6,534 bases of DNA from NCBI GenBank assembly GCA_003131665.1, contig PKWA01000150.1, forward strand, positions 489-7,022, in the 5' to 3' direction. Positions 1-6,246 of the stretch are shown here, one piece after another (within the stretch, counting starts at the first letter, position 1; each line of letters starts with the position of its first letter). This DNA is from Acidimicrobiaceae bacterium (GTDB lineage Bacteria; Actinomycetota; Acidimicrobiia; Acidimicrobiales; RAAP-2). Position numbers and translations under genes: made by a program. The notes under the pieces are model-generated. The model was not told where the DNA came from, made no database searches, and was given only the letters and a program-made list of their open reading frames with translations.

Positions 1-263
1 TCGAAGATACTGGTCCAGACCGTATTGAAATTGATCGACGACGCCATGACCGCCAAGAAGACTTCGTCGGGCGCCAGTTCGGGAACGGGAACCTCGCCCA
101 CGTGCAGCATTCGACGGGGATCCTTATCCTTGCTCGCCACGCCTTCGTACATGCTCTGCTCGTCGCGGCGAACGAACACCGCCCGATACGTCTCGGGCAT
201 GGCGATTGACGCCAAGGTTTCCGGTGACGCCCCCGCCACCACGGCCTCAAGAATCTCACTCAT
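1..263 (-). CDS. ccr: Crotonyl-CoA carboxylase/reductase, N-terminal part (runs off the window)
   Basis: Reading the minus strand from the ATG at 263 gives an open frame of 87 codons to the window edge, beginning MSEILEAV. The visible segments PETYRAV, SKDKDPRR, EVPVPEL and AVMASSINFNTVWTSIF match, from memory, the N-terminus of streptomycete crotonyl-CoA carboxylase/reductase, including the ASS(V/I)N(Y/F)N(S/T)VWTSIFEP block at the start of the GroES-like domain. The family carboxylates and reduces crotonyl-CoA with CO2 and NADPH to ethylmalonyl-CoA, or reduces it to butyryl-CoA, in the cytoplasm. The NADPH-binding and catalytic regions lie outside the window, so activity cannot be judged. 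An in-frame TGA 13 codons upstream of the ATG leaves no other common start codon. There is no Shine-Dalgarno sequence; a TAGCCT box ends 7 nt before the ATG, suggesting a nearly leaderless mRNA. The gene lies 91 bp downstream of the acyl-CoA synthetase on the same strand. Confidence 0.92.
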   Translation of the reverse strand, partial: MSEILEAVVAGASPETLASIAMPETYRAVFVRRDEQSMYEGVASKDKDPRRMLHVGEVPVPELAPDEVFLAVMASSINFNTVWTSIF

Positions 264-270
264 CTGCGCG

Positions 271-276
271 AGGCTA
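271..276 (-). promoter_or_regulatory. Candidate -10 box of ccr (leaderless start)
   Basis: Minus-strand TAGCCT fits the actinobacterial TAnnnT -10 pattern. Counting its last base as -7 puts +1 at 264, one base before the ccr ATG. No good -35 box lies about 17 bp upstream. No ribosome binding site precedes the ATG, which supports leaderless initiation. The same hexamer lies at the proposed SRP RNA start. This is an inference from spacing only. Confidence 0.45.
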
Positions 277-309
277 GTGGCCAGAGTGTTGAGCTTGATT
301 CACTCCACT

Positions 310-353
310 GCGGCGTTACATCTTCGGGCAATCTACGGCGACGTCAACGCCGC
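310..353 (-). repeat. Inverted repeat between the acyl-CoA synthetase stop and ccr
   Basis: GCGGCGTT at 310-317 and AACGCCGC at 346-353 form a perfect 8-bp inverted repeat with a 28-nt loop. It begins just after the acyl-CoA synthetase stop codon. A second, mutually exclusive hairpin pairs 336-340 (CGGCG) with 348-352 (CGCCG) around a 7-nt loop. Neither is followed by a T tract in the transcript, so this is not a classical intrinsic terminator. It could stabilise or attenuate the transcript ahead of ccr. Function is unknown. Confidence 0.4.
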
Positions 354-354
354 G

Positions 355-1938
355 TCAAATGGATCGTCCCGCGTCTTCCCAGTACGGCGCTCGCAGTTTT
401 CGCTTGAACATTTTGCCGGAGTCCTCCCTCGGCAACGAGTCGTGAAACGTCACCACCTTCGGCACCTTGAAACTGGCCAGATGCCCTCGAACGTGCGCTT
501 GGATATCGCTCATGCTCAAAGAGACCCCGGGCTCTAACTTGATCGCCGCGGCAATGGACTCGCCGTATTCGGCATCGGGAATACCGAAGACCGCACAGTC
601 GGCGACCCCGGGCAGTTTGAGCAGACAGGCTTCAATCTCGATGGGGTAGATATTGACCCCACCCGAGATGATCATGTCGCGCACACGATCACAGAGATAG
701 AGAAAACCATCTTCGTCGAGGAATCCGACGTCACCGCAGGTGATGAGCCCGTCGCGCTCCACCTCGGCGCGGGCTTCGGCCTTGTTGTGATACGTGAAGT
801 CAGTGGTGGCTTTCGCGCGCACGAACACTTCACCGGACTCGCCCGTCGCCAACTCCACGCCGTCCTCGCCGAAGACGCGAACCTCGCAGCTCGCCAGTGG
901 TCGTCCGACCGTGCCCGGATGGGCCAGCCACTCCTCGCTTGTGCAGCCCGCGATGAAAGCGACCTCGGTACTGCCGTAGAGTTCAGAGATGATCGGGCCC
1001 CACCACTCGATCAACGCCCGTTTGACGTCGGGCGGACAGGGGGCTGCGGTATGAGAGACGTGGGCCAACGACGAGAGATCGTAACGGAACCGCACTTCTT
1101 CGGGCAATCGCAGAAGTCGAACGAACATGGTCGGCACCATGTACATCGAGGTGATTCGGTGCCGTTCAATGAGCGCCAAGAGCTCCTCGGGATCAAAGCG
1201 ATCTTGGATGACCAGCAGACCGTTGTACGAGCGCGCGGCGAGGGTCGCGAAGGCGAAGGGGGCCGAGTGGTACATGGGCCCGCAGATCACGGTTCGCATC
1301 TCGGGCCAGATTCCAAAGTACCCGGCCGACTCGATCAGATAGTTGACGCCCTCTGACGTCTCTTGCGTACCTGGCAGTCGACGCACGCCCTTTGGGTGAC
1401 CGGTCGTACCCGAGGTGTAGATCATCGACCAAGGCTCCGCGTCGTGAAGTTGGGCAAGCGGCTCGAATCCCTCCAGCCACGTCGACCATGAAGTGACGTC
1501 AGTAGGAAGGTGCGAGTCAGACGGGGTAAGGGAGAAACTCTTCACGATGCTCTCGGGCGTTTCGACTCCCAGGACCGTGATGCCAGGGGGCATGACGTGG
1601 CGCACTCGCGCCAAGAGGTCGGCGTGCACCACGAGCACGCTGGTTTGACAGTCTTGGAGAACGTAGGCAATCTCCTCGGCACTGCCGTGCCAGTTGATTG
1701 GCACGGGAGCAGCACCGAGCGCCGAAGCCGCAAACGACGCCTCGAAGAATTCGTGGTCGTTGCGAAGTAGTAACGCCACGGTGTCACCGGCGCCCACGCC
1801 GAGCGAACGAAGTCCCGTCGCTGCTTTCATCGCTCGGCGATTGAGTTCTTCGAGAGAGACGAATCGGTCTCCTCGAAGGACACCGGCGCTGAGCATGTCC
1901 GAACTCTCGTCAGCAACCTCGTGAACCGACTCACTCAT
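355..1938 (-). CDS. AMP-forming acyl-CoA synthetase (ANL superfamily, FadD-like)
   Basis: A 527-aa protein of usual family length with the adenylate-forming enzyme motifs in order. The P-loop YTSGTTGHPKGV is at 174-185, the A5 motif YGSTE at 321-325, and the ATP-ribose aspartate in CGDVG at 403. The hinge region CDRVRDMIISGGVNIYP is at 416-432, with Arg418 and Asp421. The C-terminal catalytic lysine is Lys509, in PREDSGKMFKRKLR. All key residues are present, so the enzyme should activate a carboxylic acid with ATP to acyl-AMP and then load CoA. The substrate cannot be read from the sequence; a fatty, aromatic or steroid side-chain acid are all possible. There is no signal peptide or membrane segment, so it is cytoplasmic. 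The ATG at 1938 follows a weak G-rich stretch (GGTGGGGG). It lies 91 bp upstream of ccr on the same strand and is divergent from the thiolase, which supports a role in acyl-CoA metabolism. Confidence 0.93.
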   Translation of the reverse strand: MSESVHEVADESSDMLSAGVLRGDRFVSLEELNRRAMKAATGLRSLGVGAGDTVALLLRNDHEFFEASFAASALGAAPVPINWHGSAEEIAYVLQDCQTSVLVVHADLLARVRHVMPPGITVLGVETPESIVKSFSLTPSDSHLPTDVTSWSTWLEGFEPLAQLHDAEPWSMIYTSGTTGHPKGVRRLPGTQETSEGVNYLIESAGYFGIWPEMRTVICGPMYHSAPFAFATLAARSYNGLLVIQDRFDPEELLALIERHRITSMYMVPTMFVRLLRLPEEVRFRYDLSSLAHVSHTAAPCPPDVKRALIEWWGPIISELYGSTEVAFIAGCTSEEWLAHPGTVGRPLASCEVRVFGEDGVELATGESGEVFVRAKATTDFTYHNKAEARAEVERDGLITCGDVGFLDEDGFLYLCDRVRDMIISGGVNIYPIEIEACLLKLPGVADCAVFGIPDAEYGESIAAAIKLEPGVSLSMSDIQAHVRGHLASFKVPKVVTFHDSLPREDSGKMFKRKLRAPYWEDAGRSI

Positions 1939-1950
1939 TACGCCCCCACC

Positions 1951-1956
1951 ACGATA
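1951..1956 (-). promoter_or_regulatory. Candidate -10 box of the acyl-CoA synthetase
   Basis: Minus-strand TATCGT would place transcription start near 1944, giving a leader of about 6 nt before the ATG at 1938. Only a weak -35 match (TTTCGA, 1974-1979, 17-bp spacer) is present. A small inverted repeat, ACCCA/TGGGT at 1956-1969 with a 4-nt loop, touches this box and could be an operator. Weakly supported. Confidence 0.25.
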
Positions 1957-2098
1957 CCCAGCCTTGGGTTGTCTCGAAACTACTTCAAGGCTCGAGGAGC
2001 GTCGGTGGTGACTCGCTCGAACTATGTGGCCACTCGACCTTCACTCGATCACCGATGACCCTTCGATCCTCGGCTCCGCGCTACCGAGACCGCTCGGA

Positions 2099-2125
2099 TT
2101 GGCGTGCTCGAGAAGCGCCTATCGT
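2099..2125 (+). promoter_or_regulatory. Candidate thiolase promoter
   Basis: TTGGCG at 2099-2104 and TATCGT at 2120-2125 form a possible -35/-10 pair. The spacer is only 15 bp, which is short. Transcription would start near 2132, leaving a leader of about 35 nt that contains a good ribosome binding site. The -10 hexamer equals the one proposed for the divergent synthetase. The rest of the 228-bp divergent gap shows no gene. Confidence 0.3.
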
Positions 2126-2154
2126 TTTAAGGGGTGGCCCACGGGGCTTCTCAC

Positions 2155-2161
2155 AAGGGAG
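2155..2161 (+). promoter_or_regulatory. Shine-Dalgarno site that sets the thiolase start
   Basis: AAGGGAG lies 5 nt before the ATG at 2167. It is the clearest ribosome binding site in the window. It selects this ATG over the in-frame GTG at 2134, which would add 11 residues with no thiolase similarity. Confidence 0.75.
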
Positions 2162-2166
2162 TTGTT

Positions 2167-3345
2167 ATGTCACGCAGTGTCATCGTCGCAGGAAGTCGTA
2201 CCGCTATTGGCAAACTCTCGGGCGTGTTCGCCACGTTGAGCGCGCAAGACCTCGGTGGCGCCGCCATCAAGAGCGTCTTGGAAAAGACTGGCGTCGATCC
2301 GGCCAGCGTGGACGCGGTACTTATGGGCCAGGTCATCCAAGCCGGCCAAGGTCAGATCACCGCCCGTCAGGCCGCCGTGAAGGGCGGCATCCCCATGACC
2401 GTGAACGCCACCACTATTAATAAGGTCTGTCTCTCGGGCTTACAGACCATCTACCTGGCCGACTTAATGATTCGCGCCGGCGAAGCTGACATCATCATCG
2501 CCGGCGGCATGGAGTCGATGACCGGCGCGCCGTACCTCTTGCCCGGGGCTCGCGCGGGGTATCGGATCGGTGATCAAAAGGCCGTGGACTCCATGATGTT
2601 CGATGGTCTCACGTGCGCCTTTGATCAGTGTGCGATGGGTCTAGCGACCGAGCGTTACAACCACGGGCGCATCAGCCGCGCCCGACAAGACGAGTTTTCT
2701 GCTCGAAGTCACCAACTCGCCGCGGCCGCCATCGCTTCGGGCAAGTTCGCCGAGGAGATCGTTGCCGTGGCGGTCCCCCAGCGCAAGGGTGATCCACTGA
2801 TGATCGCCACCGACGAAGGGGTCCGCGCCGACACCACGGCCGAGTCACTCGGTCAGCTGCGCCCGGCGTTCGACAAGGACGGCACGATCACCGCGGGCAA
2901 CGCTTCACAGATCTCGGACGGCGGTGCCGCGGTGCTCGTGATGTCCGAAGAGCGCTGCGCCCAACTCGGTCTCACGCCGATCGGTGAACTCGTGAGTTAC
3001 GGCCAGGTCGCCGGGCCCGACACGTCGCTCTTGGCCCAACCGGCCAACGCCATTTTCCAAGCGGCCAAGAAGGCTCAACTGGACGTGAAGGGCCTCGATC
3101 TCATTGAACTCAACGAGGCGTTCGCTGCGGTGGGTCTCGCATCGAGCGACGACCTGGGCGTCGACGAAGACAGGGTGAACGTCAACGGTGGGGCTATCGC
3201 CCTCGGGCACCCTGTCGGCATGTCCGGCACGCGACTGGTGCTCACGGCTCTGTTGGAACTACGGCGCCGCGGTGGCGGCGTGGCCGCCGTCGCGCTCTGC
3301 GGCGGCGGCGGACAGGGCGACGCCGCGATTCTCCGCTCGATCTAA
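2167..3345 (+). CDS. Acetyl-CoA acetyltransferase (thiolase, FadA4-like)
   Basis: From the ATG at 2167 this is a 392-aa protein, exactly the length I recall for the Zoogloea biosynthetic thiolase. The acyl-accepting cysteine is Cys88 in INKVCLSGL. The NEAFA motif has Asn316, [10 protein letters not shown] has His348, and CGGGGQGD has the general-base Cys378, so the full catalytic set is present. From memory it is closest to mycobacterial FadA4, sharing INK(V/M)[25 protein letters not shown] and (L)CGxGGQGDA. The expected reaction is reversible condensation of two acetyl-CoA to acetoacetyl-CoA in the cytoplasm. A degradative role with longer 3-ketoacyl-CoA cannot be excluded. It is divergent from the acyl-CoA synthetase and has a strong Shine-Dalgarno. 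Together with nearby ccr it suggests carbon flow from acetyl-CoA to C4 acyl-CoAs. Its TAA stop overlaps the stop of the convergent phosphatase gene. Confidence 0.95.
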   Translation: MSRSVIVAGSRTAIGKLSGVFATLSAQDLGGAAIKSVLEKTGVDPASVDAVLMGQVIQAGQGQITARQAAVKGGIPMTVNATTINKVCLSGLQTIYLADLMIRAGEADIIIAGGMESMTGAPYLLPGARAGYRIGDQKAVDSMMFDGLTCAFDQCAMGLATERYNHGRISRARQDEFSARSHQLAAAAIASGKFAEEIVAVAVPQRKGDPLMIATDEGVRADTTAESLGQLRPAFDKDGTITAGNASQISDGGAAVLVMSEERCAQLGLTPIGELVSYGQVAGPDTSLLAQPANAIFQAAKKAQLDVKGLDLIELNEAFAAVGLASSDDLGVDEDRVNVNGGAIALGHPVGMSGTRLVLTALLELRRRGGGVAAVALCGGGGQGDAAILRSI

Positions 3346-3854
3346 TCGGGCACGTACTGCGCGACGAGCGGGTAGTGAGCGAGTCCGATCGGTTGATCGT
3401 CGGGTAACTCCAAAACGTACGCCCCGCCCAGGGGAAATCCCGCCCGGAGCGACTCGGGAAGTTCATCCACCAGCAACCACAACAGCTCGAGCACCGTGGG
3501 GTTGTGCGCGACGACGGCGAGTGACGTCGTCACCGGGTCAATCGCCGCCAGATCGATGAGTAGATCCTCGGCCGAGACGTGTCGTTGCCCGTTGTAGATC
3601 AGCTCGCTCAAGACGCGCTCGCCGGCGAAGGGCGTCCCCGCAAAGGCCCGTTGGAACGTCTCGTTGGTACGCGCCGACGAACTGACGAGGGCCGTCGTGG
3701 GCCCGAAGCGAGCGAGTTCGCTCGTGTCGCTCGACCAGACTCGCAACTGTTCACACTGACGGCGACCTCGCTCACTCAATTTACGATCGAAGTCGAGCTG
3801 ATCCTTCGTTGCTTTCTCGGCCTTGGCGTGGCGGATGATGGTGAGGTAGCGCAC
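3342..3854 (-). CDS. SixA-like histidine phosphatase
   Basis: From the GTG at 3854 the product is 170 aa and begins with the phosphatase strand (V)RYLTIIRHAKAE. The catalytic Arg8-His9 pair sits in that RHA motif, Arg62 in SSSARTNETF, and the second histidine His117 in VVAHNPT. This is the complete core of the histidine phosphatase (phosphoglycerate-mutase-like) superfamily, in the compact SixA class. SixA removes phosphate from phosphohistidine in E. coli; the substrate here is unknown. An in-frame TTG at 3872 would add six residues. I prefer GTG because family members start directly before the first strand and a weak GAGAG lies 9 nt upstream. It is third in the dnaX-recR-phosphatase run, 63 bp after recR. 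It ends tail to tail with the thiolase, its TAG stop interlocked with the TAA of that gene. Confidence 0.85.
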   Translation of the reverse strand: MRYLTIIRHAKAEKATKDQLDFDRKLSERGRRQCEQLRVWSSDTSELARFGPTTALVSSSARTNETFQRAFAGTPFAGERVLSELIYNGQRHVSAEDLLIDLAAIDPVTTSLAVVAHNPTVLELLWLLVDELPESLRAGFPLGGAYVLELPDDQPIGLAHYPLVAQYVPD

Positions 3855-3917
3855 GAAACCAGTCTCTCGCAAAACTTGACGGACGTAAACTTCACCGCTC
3901 GTTCAACGACGCAACCC

Positions 3918-4520
3918 CTAGTCGCTCAGTACGCGTCGTCCTTCGATGGCCCGCCCCAACGTGAGGTCGTCGGCGAACTCCAAGTCACCCCCGACCGGCA
4001 AGCCACTGGCCGGTTGCGACACGACGAGCCCCGGCACCTGGAGGAGCCGACTGAGGTACATCGCGGTGTGATCTCCCTCGACGTTGGAGTTGAAACAGAG
4101 GATGACTTCCTTGACCGGACCGTGCAGTCGCGCCAGCAACTCTTGGATCTTCAGCCGATCGGGCGTCACGCCCTCGAGTGGATTCAACACGCCGTGCAAG
4201 ACGTGGTACGTCCCTTGAAAAGCGCCTGAACGTTCGACGGCCACGACGTCCGGCGGACTCTCCACCACACAGATCGTGGTCTGATCGCGCCGGGTGTCCG
4301 CGCAAATGGGACAGAGTCCTCCAGATTCGGCGATGTTGCAGCAACGCTCGCAAAACGAGAGTTTGGACTTCATCTCCTCAAGCGACAGGGCCAATCGTTC
4401 AACGTCCTCGCTGGGCTGGCGCATCAACCAAAAGGCGATGCGCTGAGCCGACTTCGGTCCGACACCCGGAAAACGTCCGAGCTCATCGACCACGGCCTGC
4501 AGGGCGGGCGGATAAGTCAC
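3918..4520 (-). CDS. recR: Recombination mediator protein RecR
   Basis: The 200-aa product has standard RecR length and domain order. A helix-hairpin-helix, RFPGVGPKSAQR, is at 16-27. A four-cysteine zinc finger uses Cys57, Cys60, Cys70 and Cys73. The Toprim domain starts at ICVVESPPDV with Glu87, and the conserved C-terminal block GLPVGGDLEFADD is at 173-185. RecR acts with RecF and RecO to load RecA on SSB-coated gaps during cytoplasmic DNA repair. The start is GTG, and its last two bases plus the next A form the TGA stop of dnaX (4-nt GTGA overlap), so translation is probably coupled. A weak AAGAG site at 4526-4530 precedes it. The Toprim segment reads FNSNVEGDHTAMYL where, from memory, most RecR have a TNPTVEGEATA-like sequence. 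This is a conservative but noticeable change. Confidence 0.97.
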   Translation of the reverse strand: MTYPPALQAVVDELGRFPGVGPKSAQRIAFWLMRQPSEDVERLALSLEEMKSKLSFCERCCNIAESGGLCPICADTRRDQTTICVVESPPDVVAVERSGAFQGTYHVLHGVLNPLEGVTPDRLKIQELLARLHGPVKEVILCFNSNVEGDHTAMYLSRLLQVPGLVVSQPASGLPVGGDLEFADDLTLGRAIEGRRVLSD

Positions 4521-6217
4521 GAAATCTCTTCGGCGCCTGGGAACATCTCGGTGATGAGGTGATCGGCCGCGGAGTCGACGACCAACACCGACTCTTCGCC
4601 GCCGTCGGGTTCCTCTTCAACCGGTATGACCACGCTCACTGTTCGACGAGGAGGTGCGGGCGCATCAAGCAACGAGGCGTCAACGGTCCAATAGATCGTC
4701 AGCGGCGACTTGAACTCGTGCTCTAAGGCGCCCTTCAGTCCCTGCGCGATGATCTCGGTGTTTTGGCGCATCTCCTCGCTGGGCACCGCGATGGTCAACA
4801 ACAGTCCGTCCAACGACTCGATGTTGGCCGAACCTAAGAGCAACTGCGCCGAACGAGACGTTCGCGGGACCACTCGCTCAAAGAACCGCTCTCGCACGTC
4901 TTCGAGCGCCAGGTCGCCAGCGTTGGACGTGGCGGGCGTCGACGGATCACTTCGAGTCTCCTTGGACGAGTCCACGTCGCTCTCGTTCGTCGTCACTACT
5001 GGCCGGGGCGCCGGGGCGGGCGTACGCCTCGTGCCAATGGGGCGAAGCACGGGTGGCGCCTCGGCCGGTGGCGTGGACGTCCCTCGCCCGACGCCGCGTT
5101 CGACTTTGGTGAGTCGCTCGTCAAGGGACTCATAGGAACTGTCAAGTTCAGGTTTCGTGAGGCGCACCATGGCGACTTCTAACATGACGATCTTCTCCGG
5201 GGCGCTCTTCATCTCTCGTATCGCTCGCCCAACGGTCTCGAGGATTCGCACGCTGCGCGCCAGTCCCAACTGTTCGCCCCACGCGATCAATCGTTCGCGA
5301 TCGGCGTCGACGGCGTCGGCGACGTCGGGCGCCACCTGCAGTAAGAAGACCTGTCGAACTTCCCCGGCGAAATTCTCGGCCAGCTGCTCGGGGTCCCAAC
5401 CTTCTCGCGCGAGCACCGCGAGCGCGCGCAGCGCTTCGACGGCGTCGTCGTCGACCAGGGCGTGAAAGAGTCCGTCGAACTCCGGTTGACTCTCTGAAAT
5501 CGAACCCGTCGCGAGCAGTTGGTCGAGCGCACTGAGTGCGTCACGGGCCGAGCCCCGCCCGAGACGCACCGCGGCTTCGATGGTGGCGTCGTCCGCGCCG
5601 AGGTTTGCCGCCTCCTTCAGGTCATGGAGCAAAGTGGCCAGCGTGTCGGCGCTGATAAGTCGAAACTCGAGGTGCTGGGTGCGCGAACGAATCGTGGGCA
5701 TGACCTTGTGCGGTTCCGTCGTCGCTAAGACGAACACCACGTGTTGTGGGGGCTCTTCGAGCGTCTTCAGCAATGCCGCTGACGCCGCCTTTGAGAGCTG
5801 GTGGACTTCGTCAAAGATGTACACCTTCCAGCTACCCGGCGTGCCGTGCCAGGCGCCCGCAATGATCTCGCGAATGTCGTCGACCCCGTTGTTCGATGCC
5901 GCGTCGAGTTCTACGACGTCAAGTGAGGATCCCTTGGTAATCGCGACGCAGCTATCACATTCGTCGCAGGCGTCACCGTCACGCGGGTGCTCGCAGTTGA
6001 GCGCCTTGGCGAGGATGCGAGCCGTCGTTGTCTTGCCCGTTCCTCGCGGTCCCGAGAAGAGGTAGGCGTGCGAGATTCGGTCGTTCTTCACCGCGCCTTG
6101 CAGTGCTCGAACCACGTGATCTTGACCGCGAAGTTCGGCGAATCGGGCCGGTCGAAAGCGGCGATAGAGAGAGGTCACTCCTTCGAGTGACGTGGGGGTC
6201 GCTTTCGCCTCTGGCAT
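4517..6217 (-). CDS. dnaX: DNA polymerase III subunits gamma/tau
   Basis: A 566-aa clamp-loader ATPase. The AAA+ core has Walker A GPRGTGKT at 56-63, a zinc-binding set Cys75, Cys84, Cys87 and Cys90, Walker B IFDEVH at 134-139, sensor 1 in ATTEPHK near 165-171, the SRT motif at 178-180, and sensor 2 GSARDALSALDQ with Arg225. Domain III follows to about residue 375. A Pro/Ser/Thr-rich linker spans about 379-432, and a C-terminal tau-like region ends in FPGAEEIS. It loads the beta sliding clamp and organises the replicative polymerase. No slippery A- or T-run is visible, so a short gamma form by frameshifting is not supported. I chose ATG 6217: a TAGCAT box 6 nt upstream places +1 on its A, suggesting a leaderless message. 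GTG 6178 (start of VTSLYRRFRP) is the alternative, but its AAGGA is too close. It follows the SRP RNA by about 30 nt. Confidence 0.96.
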   Translation of the reverse strand: MPEAKATPTSLEGVTSLYRRFRPARFAELRGQDHVVRALQGAVKNDRISHAYLFSGPRGTGKTTTARILAKALNCEHPRDGDACDECDSCVAITKGSSLDVVELDAASNNGVDDIREIIAGAWHGTPGSWKVYIFDEVHQLSKAASAALLKTLEEPPQHVVFVLATTEPHKVMPTIRSRTQHLEFRLISADTLATLLHDLKEAANLGADDATIEAAVRLGRGSARDALSALDQLLATGSISESQPEFDGLFHALVDDDAVEALRALAVLAREGWDPEQLAENFAGEVRQVFLLQVAPDVADAVDADRERLIAWGEQLGLARSVRILETVGRAIREMKSAPEKIVMLEVAMVRLTKPELDSSYESLDERLTKVERGVGRGTSTPPAEAPPVLRPIGTRRTPAPAPRPVVTTNESDVDSSKETRSDPSTPATSNAGDLALEDVRERFFERVVPRTSRSAQLLLGSANIESLDGLLLTIAVPSEEMRQNTEIIAQGLKGALEHEFKSPLTIYWTVDASLLDAPAPPRRTVSVVIPVEEEPDGGEESVLVVDSAADHLITEMFPGAEEIS

Positions 6218-6223
6218 GCCTTG

Positions 6224-6229
6224 ATGCTA
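6224..6229 (-). promoter_or_regulatory. Candidate -10 box of dnaX (leaderless start)
   Basis: Minus-strand TAGCAT matches TAnnnT. With its last base at -7, +1 falls exactly on the A of the dnaX ATG at 6217. No -35 match is visible 17 bp upstream, and no ribosome binding site at normal spacing precedes the ATG. Readthrough from the SRP RNA promoter could also transcribe dnaX. Confidence 0.45.
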
Positions 6230-6234
6230 ACGGT

Positions 6235-6244
6235 GTGACGTCAC
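6235..6244. repeat. Palindrome GTGACGTCAC between SRP RNA and dnaX
   Basis: A perfect 10-bp palindrome lies just upstream of the proposed dnaX -10 box, inside the expected promoter spacer and 2 bp beyond the end of the SRP RNA stem. It overlaps CACGTG at 6242-6247. It could be an operator, but a palindrome of this size can arise by chance. Confidence 0.3.
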
Positions 6245-6246
6245 GT

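Noticed and set aside
178..180. SRT instead of SRC in DnaX (residues 178-180) as a defect
   Set aside because: From memory, actinobacterial DnaX normally has SRT here. The numbers given are residue positions, not base positions.
25..537. A 170-codon open frame on the plus strand at the left edge
   Set aside because: It overlaps the ccr N-terminus and the acyl-CoA synthetase C-terminus, both clearly coding on the minus strand. Its translation resembles nothing and it has no ribosome binding site.
787..1356. A 189-codon plus-strand open frame inside the acyl-CoA synthetase
   Set aside because: Antisense to a region encoding conserved ANL enzyme motifs; low-complexity, charged translation with no domain.
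1990..2112. Two CTCGAG palindromes in the divergent gap as a repeated operator
   Set aside because: Only the 6-bp core is shared, flanks differ, and TCGA-containing words are frequent throughout this window.
2134..2166. Upstream GTG start for the thiolase
   Set aside because: It adds 11 residues without family similarity, while a strong AAGGGAG lies at proper distance from ATG 2167.
3579..4229. A 216-codon plus-strand open frame
   Set aside because: It runs antisense across the phosphatase and recR, which have full family motifs. This is typical of shadow frames in G+C-rich DNA.
4517..6217. Programmed frameshift in dnaX producing a short gamma protein
   Set aside because: No A6-7 or comparable slippery run is visible in the region after domain III, so there is no sequence support.
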